A stretch of DNA of 64,000 nucleotides from Liopterus haemorrhoidalis. Taxonomy: Eukaryota > Arthropoda > Insecta > Coleoptera > Dytiscidae. The notes under the pieces were generated by a model. It did not search any database. It was not told the DNA's origin and saw only the letters and a program-made list of their open reading frames with translations. Within the stretch, counting starts at the first letter, position 1; each line of letters starts with the position of its first letter. The stretch spans positions 183,348,535 to 183,412,534 of the forward strand of contig OZ020611.1 in NCBI GenBank assembly GCA_963971575.1. Reading direction: 5' to 3'. Positions 32,941 through 43,901 of the stretch are shown here, one piece after another. The translations under genes and the position numbers were made by a program.

Positions 32941-33197
32941 CAGTGGCGCACCCAAGATTGTTTGTTGGGGGTGGCCTGGAAGACAAAATTGTTTAAATTA
33001 GGAATAACATTTACGCTTCTAAAAAAAGGTCCTCACTTCGGAAACACAAAGTGATGACCTAAAAAAAAGCCTCACTTCTAAAACACAAGTGATGACCTAG
33101 AAACGATCCTCATCTCTATTTTTAAAATTTTCTAGTGTGTTTTTATTTTTATTTCCTTCCTTCTTAGAGGGGGGGGGCTCCCCTGGGTGCGCCACTG
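32941..33197. mobile_element. hAT MITE with hairpin units, perfect 8-bp TSD
   Basis: The left end CAGTGGCGCACCCA and right end TGGGTGCGCCACTG are exact inverted repeats of 14 bp. GGATAAAG is duplicated at 32,933-32,940 and 33,198-33,205. The 257-bp interior carries two stem-loop/oligo-A units (33,023-33,105), the reverse-strand form of the hairpin/oligo-T unit at 12.4 kb. It interrupts a LINE tail. Confidence 0.95.
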
Positions 33198-33480
33198 GGA
33201 TAAAGCACACTACTTTTAGAGAAACCTGGAGAGTAAAACTAGTCGTAGACCAAATAAAGGAGGGCAAACTTTGGTGACTCGGACATACGTACAAAATTCA
33301 AAAACATCGAATGCCCGAAACTCAAGGAAAAAGAAGAATAAATAGATCAGTCAAATCAAAGAGGAACAAAGGCAAAACAGCTGCTGCCAATAAAAAAATA
33401 AAGTGGAACGAAATCAAAACACTAGCCTAAGGAAACTAAGGACAGAAGTGTATAAGGAAAATAAAACAATAATACGTAGT

Positions 33481-35445
33481 AATATTAGACGTAGAATTAA
33501 CGATTAAGAAAATAACGATATACCCTTTACTTTAAAACTATTGATCTTTGGTACGCTTATTAAAACTTAGTTACTTCGTATTCAATAATTTCATTATTTA
33601 CTTCGTAAAATTTAATTGTTCAATTACAAATATAAAATCATTAAAAACACTGGTCTTCTATTTAAAATCCTGCAGCCATCGTACCATTATAAATTCTAAG
33701 GAAGTAACCTTCTAAATAATAAATTAAACAAATATATATTTATAAAACGTTATGACAAAAGTCATACCGTCCAAGTAGAGAGAAAGAGAAATGAATAATT
33801 ACAATAATGGCTAAAGATAAATACCAACATTTCATTAATTAGTTGTGCTAATATCTAGAGATGTAGTTCGGCAAAATCTGAAATGGGGTAGTGGTGTTGA
33901 GGAGTGAGGAGGATTGAAGAAGATATTAGTCAAAGTAGTGGTTAGTTCCCCATGAGTTATGTCCCCTACAGCAGTACACGGATGCGATGTTTACGTTTTC
34001 TGATGAACAGGAGATCGATTAATTATTTACTGTCGTCAGTCAACGCCACCTACCTATTTAAAGCTGAGTTATCTGTCGGCGAAATGCGCTTTCTCAAATG
34101 CATAAATTGCTACCGACTTGCTTTAAGCGTACACTCACATACACACACTTGCACATACGCGACGTACAGAATACCGTTGCAATGACTGCAGATATATTGT
34201 GTATTCTGTCATCATCAATATGATGAATGACAGATTTATAATTTATTAAAAGTTAAATTATTACTACAAGCAAAAGGAAAAATACTTAGAGGAGAGAATT
34301 TAGATTTCATGTTTTCTTTTATAATCCGTTACTTTAATAACATCGTATATTTTCCTTTTATCTTAGATTTTCCGCAATACTACTTTGCTCATTTTATGAT
34401 GTTTATACACTACAAAATGACGACATCTTGCTATTTACTGGTGACTTAATCAGAAAGTCATAAGTAATAGCAATATTGCAACAGCCTGTAAAAATATTAC
34501 AGAATTTTAAATTATATTTGTGAATATTTTGTTAAATATGACTATACCAAACACGTCTACTAAGTCCATAAAATTCACAGCACTAAATGAAATAGGGCTA
34601 AACGGAGTCGTTAAATATAAGGTCGAACTTGGTTACGGCGAGTTAATTCTACCTCTAAATTTTTGAATTCTAAATAAAATGGTTATAATTAATTTCTTAG
34701 CTTTGTGCGGAACTAGATTTTGAAATCTAATGACTTTTAATAATTGATTTGGACTTAAGTCTGATTTATAATAAATACATAACTTAGCCATAGTATAATT
34801 ATCACAATAATGTCTTTTTTTGTTGTTTATAACAAACATGTTCCAAGCAATAAAACCTTTTGTGAATTCCTATGGATATACTCATGCGTTATGTTATGTA
34901 TCTATTATAAACCAGGCTTAATATAAGAATGTTTTTAACATAGTAAATCAGTCTTCGTAAGACAATAGACGATATTAATTTAAAAATTGATAGTAGTGCC
35001 AGTGGCCATCAGATGAACTATTCTGACAATCAATTGCTTTCCTGATACTGTTTACATGTTAACTGTAAACGAATTTACATTTATTAGTAAAATTTCATAC
35101 ATAATTTATTATTATTATTATTATAAACATTCGATGTGCACTTCAACCTAACCTTTAAAACTTCCCTGTTTCCAATTTTTTGTAGTGCTCGACATCTAAT
35201 CTCCTTTTTAATTCTTGAATAGAATTATTTTATATTTTAACATGTTTTAATTGCGCACTCGGTATGTCATCTTTGTTGAGTTAGTTAAAGTTATTCATTT
35301 TACTTCGGTAATGAATTATAAGTAAAAATACTATATTTGTAAGATTAGTTTGACAAAATTACACTTAGTGTTATTGACGTCACATTGGAAATTGTCTATT
35401 TAGGTTAAAATGTCAGTTTTATTTGAACTTGATTTTTAAATAATA
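33481..35445. other. 2 kb AT-rich DNA without recognised features
   Basis: The 77-codon frame at 33,952-34,185 lies in a slightly GC-richer patch but shows no domain. A (TTA)n run is at 35,108-35,122. Confidence 0.5.
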
Positions 35446-35612
35446 AATGCCGACGTAATGTAGTGGTAACACGCGTGCCCTGTGTTGCTAAGGTCTCGGG
35501 TTCGAATCCTGTTCAGGCATGGAATTTTCATTATAAAAAATTAGAATTGTCCTGGCTAGTTGCTTAGTGGCAAAGGCCATATACGTGAAATAAAAAAAAA
35601 TAAAAAATAAAT
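35446..35612 (+). mobile_element. tRNA-derived SINE-A, copy 2
   Basis: Head GTAGTGGTAACACGCGTGCC (A-box region), perfect B box GGGTTCGAATCCTG at 35,499-35,512, then CAGGCATGGAATTTTCATTA, a body including 'attgtcctggctagttgctt', and an A-rich tail of the form AAAAAAAATAAAAAATAAA. The match to 15,702-15,500 is collinear. Confidence 0.9.
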
Positions 35613-35801
35613 GAAATATTACCTTGGCCATTGAATAATATGACATGAAATTCAAATTCAAATTTGGCTTTTTAAACCTTAAATGTCATGTTTTGGCAAG
35701 TTTAACCAACATTTAAAAAATCTAATATTTGAGAAGCATCAGGCAGACGAAAAGACTATTTAGTTCCATACGAAGTTAAGAAATCAATTATTAAAGTCTT
35801 A

Positions 35802-35937
35802 GGGCCGGTTTCTGAAAGCTTAGCTAACTTTAATCTTTTGGTTAAACTTGGTTACAATATAAAAATCCCATAAGTAACCATAGCTACCATTTTCTAACCA
35901 TTTGGTTATAGTTAACTAAGCTTTTAGAAACCGGCCC
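35802..35937. mobile_element. palindromic MITE, GGGCCGGTTTC termini
   Basis: The left arm GGGCCGGTTTCTGAAAGCTT and the right arm, as reverse complement, GGGCCGGTTTCTAAAAGCTT differ by one base over 20 bp. TA (TTA/TAA) flanks both sides. The element is 136 bp. GGGCCGGTTTC-type ends are common among small Harbinger/ISL2EU-like and Tc1-like MITEs in animals; the superfamily is not certain. Confidence 0.85.
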
Positions 35938-36153
35938 TAAAAAGCTTATATAATTCTTCTAAACAGAGGTTCATAATCTACTAGCATTGAGAGGTAAATT
36001 CGCCGAATAGATACATTTTATTTTTTTCATTAATTTAGTTCGTTAAAATGTGTTAAACTCTTGTTAAAACACAATTTATTCTTTAGCAACCGGTCATGGC
36101 ATAATTTAACAAAGACTCGCTTTTACTTGATAATAATATTTCTAGTATGTACT

Positions 36154-36606
36154 GTAAATAACAGATCTCAACCAAGAATGCGATTTTCCGTTCCAAAAGT
36201 ACAAAATTGCTGAAAAAAAAAAATTACGGAACACATTTCTACTGAAGTTTGATAGAATGATTACTAACCATAACAACCAAGATCGAATGCTGGTTTTTCT
36301 CGCTGTCATACTCTCCTTAACTTTTTTATGGTGAAAAACTATCCTTTGTTTGAATAATCCATTATAAAATCATCATCATCGTTTTCATCCGATGATGAAT
36401 CAGTTAAAAGTATCTCGTTTAATAACTATTGTTGATACTGATCTACATATACATGTTATGTGCAGATGACCACAAATTATTGAGGTTATGTTTGCAGAAG
36501 TGTCATTTGAACAAAGTGTCCGTTAAATAATCAACTACCAACAAAAATCGTTATTAATCACAGTTAAGTGTCTGATTACTTTCTCATATTTATGGTATAT
36601 ACTATT
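36154..36606. mobile_element. element X copy 2, uninterrupted
   Basis: Aligns to 7,998-8,322 plus 8,734-8,895 and runs straight across the place where M2 sits in copy 1 ('gttgatactgatctacatata'). This is the empty-site paralogue. Family unclassified. Confidence 0.75.
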
Positions 36607-37310
36607 CTTGTATGTATACATTATAGATATGGTGTGTATTATCTGTCCGATTCGTGGTAAATCATGTGATATTCTTGGTATGAAGTTTGAGTATGAGTTT
36701 TGTGAGCTAGTGTACTGTGAATGAGATTGTATAGGTATATCCAGCCGAGTGGGTAGCTGCTGAACTGTTTAGTCACTCAACACCGGCATTCCATGTATTA
36801 TTTATATCGATATCATGTAAATATACTGCTCAATATGTTAATCTTTATTGGCATATATTATGTCAATAAGATAACATTAAATTGTATCAATCATGTCATA
36901 GAACGGAAGGGGGTTTTCATTCATCCACCATATTTACTTTTCTCAATTAGCTGACGTGAGACTATAAGAAAACATACCCAAGATGTTCTCCAGAAAAAAT
37001 CTAAATTTTAATTCTGTGACAAAAATTCTGAATTAGCGTCTTAAAACTGAATTATATAATAAGTATAAAATACTTATTCTCCTTTATAGACCTTTCTAGT
37101 AGGTATTTGTACTCCAGTGCTCATACATTTTTTACTTCGTGAGTACTTTTTAAAAACGCTCTAAGAATATCTCTTCAGTAATTTTGACAAGGTCTACAGC
37201 TTGTTTCCAAAGCTTGACTCCTAAAACACGCTTTCACGAAACAGATTTTTCTACTATGAGCAGGTCTCAGGTCTCCGGGTTTTGTTATAAAATCTCCGGG
37301 TTTGCAGTTT
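36607..37310. other. no gene; possible A-box-like stretch
   Basis: AT-rich. AGCCGAGTGGGTAGCTG at 36,744-36,760 resembles a tRNA A box, but no B box follows at the right distance, so no SINE or tRNA is called. Confidence 0.4.
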
Positions 37311-37827
37311 GGAGGAGATAGGATCTTTTTTTTTTTTGTTCAATACTTGGATTTTGGAGGTGAAGACCTTTTTTGTTTTTGCTCATCACTTGTAAAATTA
37401 CTCAGTAGAAAACTTTACATATTTTTCGGAACTATGGATCTTTTTGAGTAGGTCTTTTTAGCTTTGAAGCATTTTATAAAAATCCGCACAGTTTTCTTCA
37501 TAATTTAATTTAATCAGTAATATTGCTTTTAATGTGTCTACATGATGTCTCCTACATTGGGTCTTGTCAATTGTCCAAAGGTTGTTCATCAAGGAAATCA
37601 TCCTTTCGGTAGATTTTTTTTAGTTCAAGTTTTGTCAAAATAATTTAATTGAAATATATTTAAAATAAATATTGAAAATAGTACTTTTTCTAAAATTCGG
37701 AACAATTCGGGTCAAAAAAAACCTTGGAAACCTTGGATTCGGGACAAATATTGTCTCTGAAAAAATTCGGGACGCAAGGAGGAAATTCGGGACTGTCCTT
37801 GCCAATTCGGGACGTATGGTCACCTTA
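37311..37827 (-). mobile_element. TIR element related to 43.9 kb, inverted
   Basis: The right end CGGGACGTATGGTCACCTTA matches the left end of the element at 43,902 in reverse. Inner segments match too: 'actcagtagaaaacttt', 'ttataaaaatccgcac' and 'ttgttcatcaaggaaa' occur there on the opposite strand. 'aattcggga' phrases repeat at 37,694-37,815. The left end is not clear; 37,311-37,400 instead holds hairpin/oligo-T units like those of the hAT MITEs. Confidence 0.6.
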
Positions 37828-37828
37828 T

Positions 37829-38065
37829 CTTAATACTAATTTCCCTTTTATTTATTTTATTTGTCATTAAAATATGTAAAAATGTGTCATATTTTTAATA
37901 AACGTCATTCGTTTCCAGTTTCACTGTTGTAATTTTAAATTTTTACATACCAACGTCTTAGCCCAATAAACATAAAATAACCCAAGCAAGGTCCCTTCTC
38001 GTGACAACCTAAAAGAACGAAATTTCCAGTTCCACGATTAGTTCCACCTAAACCAAAGAAATGAC
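37829..38065. mobile_element. MITE M2 fragment, 3' part
   Basis: Matches the right half of M2 ('aataacccaagcaaggtccc', 'ttctcgtgacaacctaaaag'). It ends GTTCCACCTAAACCAAAGAAAT, which is the terminus of the short M2-related elements instead of the long ones. Confidence 0.8.
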
Positions 38066-39604
38066 CTGCACCTAATATAATTTTTAATGCAAATTATAAA
38101 TAAAAATTTAATCTAATAATTAGCGATATGCTATTTTGAATCTTATTTATTTATTATTAACATTTATTAGCAATCATTTTAAACCTAAAATTAAAGTAAT
38201 ATAGTAATTTACAAACATAAAATCCAGTAATACAGTACAAAGTACATATTTAAATGGTAGGTGATATAAGAAGTAAATAATAATCACTATTCAACAAATT
38301 TGAACTTTTTGCGACTAAAATTACTTGTTATGGAATAAATATGACCTACTGATGACGAAAATGATGATTAAGAAATTTGTAGCACCCTCAGATTTAAAGT
38401 TATTCAATTTTTAAAATTTAACAAAATCATTGTATCCAAGCAGAGTCATTAAAAAAAAAACAGAATAAAACCATTTAACTAAAGTTGCGAAACCTTTGAA
38501 AACGTTCCACGGAATCCCAGGGTTCCGTTTGAATACCACTGCCCTTATCATAAGAATGCGGCATATTAACTCCTATTTGCAGTATTACGTGTACACAGTT
38601 CTTCTGCATGTGAACTTGCATGTCTCTTCGTTTATTTAGTTGCAAAAAAAGCATCATCAAAACAGAACTTTAGGGTTCGTTAATATTTTAAAAATGATAA
38701 AACCATTTCGTGGCAAATTAAATTGGGAAACACCGTCCTAAGATATAAAATGTGGTATTATTTATAGTATAGAATATAAAAGCAGGTACCTATATAGTAA
38801 TTAATTGTCGTGTCGTTTTTTTAAGGAACATAAACGTCACATTACAGACACCGTGAGTATAATTCATATCGAAAGAAAACGGTGACAACAGGCATTTGAC
38901 ATCCCTTAGTCATCGTTCAGCTCCAACCTCCAATAAGATCTGTATCGCATATTTAATGTTACTTAAAAATTGTTATAATACAATGGACCAGCTGCTAGGA
39001 TGAGATGTTATCACTGTATATATCTCGTAGCAGGGTACATATGTCACTCGGCCCCAATATTGATACTGTTACTCCAGTTATGACCCGAGAGAAGACTACT
39101 AACTATTTTCGGATCATAATAATGAATAAATATATACTATTGAATACACCTATTTCAGGGTATATTCACATTCTGAATGACGGGATTAATTTTTTGTTGT
39201 GATTGCTGAAGAATGACATACCTCCCTCTGGGGACAATTTGGGGAATTACTATTTGATTTAGTAACCGTTTTAAAGTTTGTGGAAAAAGTTTTGGACCAT
39301 GTAACGATTTTATGAGAAATTGGAAATGTTAACAATGCGTTTCAACAAAAATGAATAAACGCAAAATATGCTTTTCGTTTTTACGTGTTCTGAGAAAAGA
39401 TGCATTATAATTGTTTCAATTTTTAAGATGTTAGACTGGGTTTATAAGAGATGCGAAGGAGGTTAAAATAGGAAATATAAAGTAATTAATCTACAAATAA
39501 GAATATTGACAATTGACCATCAAGTTATCTGACAATTACAGTTTTTTTAAGTGAAACGCCCTGTATTTTTTTTAATCTCTTGCATAATAGTAATAATAAT
39601 AATC
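38066..39604. other. AT-rich, no gene recognised
   Basis: A segment near 38,488-38,530 (ACGTTCCACGGAATCCCAGG) looks like a decayed hAT-type end; no partner was found. The frames at 38,475-38,660 and 39,005-39,202 have no domains. Confidence 0.45.
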
Positions 39605-39840
39605 TGCAGATCATCTGCCACCTCTTTGATCTGCAGGATGCAGAAAGCAGTGTTGCTCGGATCACTCCGCATTGTGCGGGCACTGGATCTGGCGTAATTT
39701 CCACGTCTGCATATCGCAGGGTTTGGGATGCAGTGGTGTGTATTTTAGCTCCACTAGTCTCTAGTATGACGCACCTCAAAAGGTTGCTGAAGTTTGCGAT
39801 TAGTGGACGTTAGTCAAGACCTGATAAACCCTATAATAAT
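39605..39840 (+). pseudogene. LINE 3' end, 5'-truncated copy with TAA tail
   Basis: An open segment at 39,638-39,697 encodes MQKAVLLGSLRIVRALDLA and a stop. This matches the last residues of LINE ORF2 proteins that end LxKxALLGTAxxxRKxLxx. About 130 bp of 3' UTR follow ('gggtttgggatgcagt', 'tagctccactagtctctagt', 'gattagtggacg') and end CCCTATAATAATAA. A short TAA tail is typical of I-like clades. The insertion begins near 39,605. Confidence 0.75.
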
Positions 39841-39884
39841 AAAATCGGTGGTGGAAAATTCCAAGTGCCGCATTTATTGGAATT

Positions 39885-40302
39885 ACTCTTTCCCCACCTC
39901 GGGGTTACTGACAGCCACTAAGCCGGATATAACCATCCTGGCGAGACCAAACAGATGTTTGTGATCGAATTCTCAAGTCCAGCTGAGAAGAATATCTCTC
40001 TCAAGGAGGAGGAAAAAGAGGTCCAAGTATATGGATCTCTTGTCCGAGCTTAAAGCTGTACCCAGGGTATTAAATTGGCTTGTGTTGTATTAAATTGGCT
40101 GCAGATGCAAAAAGCAGTGTTGCTCGGGCAACTCCGGTTTGTGCGGGCACTGGATCTGGCGTAATTTACGCATCACTAGGGTTTGGGATGCAGTCCTGTG
40201 TATTTAGCTCCACTAGTCTCTAGTATGACGCGGTTGTAAAGATTGCTGAAGTTTACGATTAGTGGACGCTTGTCAAGACCTGACAAACACCAAATAATAA
40301 TA
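39885..40302 (+). pseudogene. LINE 3' end, second copy, longer
   Basis: Upstream frames read KPDITILARPNRCL and, after a one-base frame change, VIEFSSPAEKNISLKEEEKE. This corresponds to the KPDIxIxxxxxxxxxxIDxxxPxDxxxxxKxxEKxxKY domain found at the C-terminus of many LINE ORF2 proteins. Then 40,105-40,164 encodes MQKAVLLGQLRFVRALDLA and a stop, nearly the same as the neighbouring copy. The same 3' UTR ends in (TAA)n. The expected segment between the two blocks is replaced by a short duplication of 'ttaaattggct'. Confidence 0.8.
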
Positions 40303-41600
40303 ATATTTATTTTCATGCTAGACATCTTACGACGTTTACATTTGTGAGTACATGCATGATAAATACATTGAACAAAAGTTGAAATACATGTTGAATACAA
40401 TGAAAACTGAAAATACAATATAGAATTTGATAGATACAACAAAACATAAAAATAATATTAACAATAGTAGAAAAAAATGCATTATTGTTAAGTGTAATTA
40501 CTAAGATTATTATTGAAAAATTCATCCGAATTGTAAATATAAAATGTAATTTTCTTTAATAAGTGATCAGGGCACTATGAACTAAATCCATTTTTTTAAA
40601 AATGATAGTAAGACTTGATTAAACCAGTAAATCCGAAGTGAAACAGTCATTATCCCTATTTACCCTTTTGTTCCTAGTGGTTTCACGAAGAATACACCTT
40701 TCAAATATTTTTTTACATGATATGCAGTGATAATAAAACCATATCTAAGCGGTACGCAGTATTTCATTCTGGAATATGTCGGTATGTTAAAATTTCATTA
40801 AATTTCATAAAAAAAGTATTAAATTTTACACAATTATTGGATTCCAATAGCTGATAAGTATTTATTAGCGATTTATGATCTGGTGATAATATTTGATAAA
40901 TTGTTTATGGATTTGTTTTTATAATTTCTAATTTTTGGTAATTTGTAGCGTGGTTTCGTGGCATAACCACAGGGATTTATGAAATTGCTATTACGTTAAT
41001 TTCAGGAAAAACTAAATGGGGCTTTATCGAGAAAATATGAAGAAGAGTGAGTGAAACATTGTTTGGAAATATTCTGATCAGGAATCATAGAGAATATATA
41101 ATCTTATAAAATTGAAAAGTCAGGTACCAAGCAAAGTTAGATACCTCGCTTGGGTGCAGATTCTGCCGTATAGAGAGTGATCCTCATCGTACAAAGTGTG
41201 CTTTTGTGAGAAAGTGTATTTTATTATTATCTATGAAGCGAACCCATGTTTTATTTCTAATTTTTTTTCTTATGGCTAAGATTTGAAGGTATAAACCGTC
41301 TTAACATATTTTTAAATTAAATTACGAAGCAGAAAACACGATTAGAGCTGTTTCTGTATTAAAATTAATTTGTTAATTTAATTTAATATTTTAATCTTTA
41401 ACAATGGATGCTTCCAGTTGTTAAAAACGTAATGTGCCCTCAAAACTATTGATCGTTTGACAAAAAGCAATGTAAGCATGTAATAACAAAATTCAAAAAG
41501 CAATTCATCTCTCCCCATCTTTTTATGTCATTCAATTCAAAGTAACATTTTAATTTTACTTATGAAAACGTTCCGGTTTTGTTAGTAATCAAACTAAAGG
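40303..41600. other. AT-rich, no gene recognised
   Basis: Overlapping minus-strand frames at 40,176-40,525 run from the LINE UTR into AT-rich DNA and are not credible. Confidence 0.5.
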
Positions 41601-41629
41601 GTGGTACTGTGATGACTATATATCTATAT

Positions 41630-41820
41630 GCGGGGCTGCATTGTGATCCAGTGTAAACAATATGACAAGCGGCTAATATGGCGTGCAGAGGGGATCTAGA
41701 GCGACCACCGGGCCATCGGGCTCATCCCTCCGTGGGCCGAATTACACGCTTCACCTCACCCATATACTCCGGGAAATGGGATTTATTGACGAACGCCGGA
41801 ATGCACGATCTGTCACAACT
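41630..41820 (+). other. GC-elevated island of unknown nature
   Basis: About 190 bp clearly richer in G+C than its surroundings ('gcggggctgcattgtgatcc', 'gcgaccaccgggccatcggg'). A 71-codon plus-strand frame starts in it but has no domain and runs into AT-rich DNA. It could be a first exon or regulatory island or a relic insertion. Confidence 0.25.
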
Positions 41821-42001
41821 GTTTTTTACTTTTTTGTCAATGCAAAAAATTTAACTAAACTCTTTAAATATTGGACGACTAAAATTAATATGATATAGTG
41901 CAGTATATTGGTCTATTAGTCTATCCACCATTCTTTAATCAACCAGGCTACAAGTTATTTATTTATTTTACTTTACAGATCAAAATTTCAATTGTTTTTA
42001 C

Positions 42002-42515
42002 CAGGGATGGATAACGTAACGTAACGATACCCGGTAACGTTATAATACCGATTCAACTACAATTTCTAATACAATAACGTAACGATATTTTTATAACGTT
42101 ATATAACGTTATAATAACCTATAACGATTCATAAAAAGTTATTTTGTAACGTTATTTTAATAACGTTACAAAATATTTTTTAAATGTTTCATTAGTATTG
42201 AATTGCAATTTCAAGTAAGTTTCTATTTACGTAAACACTTTTATATTTCCTAAAAATAGTTTTCAAACACAAGACAAGTAGGTAGACAAGACAAGACAGT
42301 AAATTTGGTATTTACCACCAAAACAAATCCCAAATATAGGTAATTTCAGAGTTACTGATAAAAATTATTTTTATAATGTTATATAACATTATTAACGTAA
42401 CGTTATATAACATATCAATTCATTTTTTACGTTATTTATGTATTTATGTAACGAAAACAAAAAATAAATAACGTTGTATAATAACGTAACGATTTGAAAC
42501 GTTATTTCATCCCTG
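42002..42515. mobile_element. hAT element packed with TAACGTTA motifs
   Basis: The ends CAGGGATGGATAACG and CGTTATTTCATCCCTG are inverted repeats. GTTTTTAC is duplicated perfectly at 41,994-42,001 and 42,516-42,523. The 514-bp interior contains a great many TAACGT/ACGTTA motifs on both strands, clustered in the outer ~150 bp at each end. No transposase frame. Confidence 0.9.
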
Positions 42516-42589
42516 GTTTTTACAGTTACGTTTAAGCTGTATTTCTAGCTGAATTTCTGTTTTTATTTCGGATTGAGTTTCTTCTATTA

Positions 42590-42832
42590 TTAATTCGGAT
42601 GTGAATGCGAATCCTCCCATCTCCTTCGGATTTTTATCTTCCGAAATTGTGCAATCAGCTCTGGGTTTAACTCAAATATTTAATACTTAAAATGAGTACC
42701 TGTTTATATATGGATAATAGGACCGGCCGAAACGTCACTCTAACCACGTGTCTTTCATATCTATGGCTGGCGGTCTAGAAACGGAGAATTTACCGTCTTT
42801 GCCCCTTATACGCCTATCTAGTTATTGGGATC
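42590..42832 (+). mobile_element. SINE-B, 5'-truncated copy
   Basis: Starts within the B box (GCGAATCC) and continues with CCTTCGGATTTTTATCTTCC, 'aaaatgagtacctgttta', CTAGAAACGGAGAATTTACC and GCCCCTTATACGCC. Collinear with the minus-strand SINE-B at 32,655-32,362. Confidence 0.8.
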
Positions 42833-42849
42833 CTTTTTTTCTCATTTTA

Positions 42850-43030
42850 CGATGAGTTTGAAGCTAATTGTTTTATAATTTTCTTAATTAATGACGATGG
42901 GGGTGATAAAACACAAACATCCACGGTCGAACCGGGATTCGAATCTGGGATCTCTGGAACGAGAAACAGGATCTCTACCTCTGCGCTACCGCAGCCTTCA
43001 ACCAGTGCCGTAGTTCCCCCCCCCCCCCCC
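42850..43030 (-). mobile_element. tRNA-derived SINE-C and C-tract
   Basis: Minus-strand reading gives GCGGTAGCGCAGAGGTAGAG (A-box region) and, 30 bp on, GATTCGAATCCCGG (perfect B-box core). A GATCC(C)AG motif flanks it. The spacing suits a tRNA-like head. A C-tract of 12-14 bases lies at 43,017-43,030, next to the head. No second copy of this family was seen, so SINE status is inferred; a degenerate tRNA pseudogene is the alternative. Confidence 0.65.
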
Positions 43031-43490
43031 AGTAATTGATACGCAAACATCCTCCCAAACCGCGGGCCTTTTTATAATATGTATACCGTTTTTAATTACT
43101 AATAAATTTCTTTTTGTTTTAGGTGAGTGTCTTCTATTACATTATCTACCACGTTGCGAGCTCCCTATGTAAGTGAGTAAGTAGTTTTCAAAATTAACTT
43201 AATTTAAGTATCTGAGAATCTATGGATTTGAATCATGAAATTTTACATAATTATATTATAAGCTATTTTACTTTAATTGTAAAAATAATATATTGGTTCC
43301 ACATCATTTTGTTCTTCGTAATATTTTACCAACCGAACCGTAGGCACGGGTTGTAATCATCCGAATGAAATATAGCCATCAAATGCGAGTCAATATTTTA
43401 ACTATTTAGTTTTATCATTAAAAAATAGTAAATCTAATTTAAAAACACAGTAATTCTGAGCGTCAGTTGTTTAATTTCAGAACCTACGTA
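43031..43490. other. AT-rich, nothing recognised
   Basis: No supported frame or repeat. Confidence 0.55.
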
Positions 43491-43498
43491 ATCTAGAT

Positions 43499-43764
43499 CA
43501 GTGTTACTCAACAGGTGGTCCGCGGACCACTGGTGGTCCTTAGCAAAATTTTAGTGGTCCGCGAAAGGATTATAAATTATTATTTTTGTGATTTTTTGTT
43601 CATTTTCTGTGTATTTTGTTCATTTTTCAGTGATTTTTTATTACTAAGATATATGTAGAGTTTACATATACAATTTGTTTAATAGTACATGTATTATTAG
43701 GGGTCCGCGGTAGAAAATAAAATATTTTACTGGTCCGCGATACGTTTTCAGTTGAGAAACACTG
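43499..43764. mobile_element. hAT MITE, TSD ATCTAGAT
   Basis: The left end CAGTGTTACTCAACAGG and right end, as reverse complement, CAGTGTTTCTCAACTG are inverted repeats. ATCTAGAT is duplicated perfectly at 43,491-43,498 and 43,765-43,772; the duplicated site is itself palindromic. Subterminal GGTCCGCG phrases occur several times near both ends, as expected for transposase-binding repeats. 266 bp, non-coding. Confidence 0.9.
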
Positions 43765-43901
43765 ATCTAGATGGCTACCGAACCATCAGCTGATTTTGTT
43801 GTAGAACAATATTTACAATATTATTATTTATTGTTTTATTTATTCTAACTTATAAATAATATTCTAGTTATAAAGATAGGCTAAGTACCAAACATATTAA
43901 A

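Larger units (their letters stand above)
32145..33480 (+). pseudogene. LINE ORF2 remnant split by two insertions
   Basis: The left part (32,145-32,320) encodes CYKKALEKINRKINTNKTKTM and, after stops, NVEVNSFKYLGITVNNEG, the INxxKTK(T/V)M ... FKYLGxxI region of LINE reverse transcriptase. The right part (33,205-33,480) encodes in shifting frames the arginine/lysine-rich tail with an ISQIKEEQRQ segment (like RWxDQVKEDL). Between them lie a SINE (32,362-32,655) and a hAT MITE (32,941-33,197). Many stops and frameshifts predate or postdate the insertions. The FKYLG motif resembles the 16-17 kb LINEs. Confidence 0.65.

Noticed and set aside
33952..34185. 77-codon plus-strand frame
   Set aside because: No domain, no composition shift of note, ends in a (CA)-rich stretch; chance.
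35446..35520. Functional tRNA gene
   Set aside because: A and B boxes are good, but the same head with its non-tRNA body recurs at 15.5 kb, and the acceptor stem does not close; it is a SINE. The same reasoning applies to the heads at 32.6 and 43.0 kb.
36744..36790. tRNA-like segment AGCCGAGTGGGTAGCTG
   Set aside because: No B box at the required distance and no second copy.
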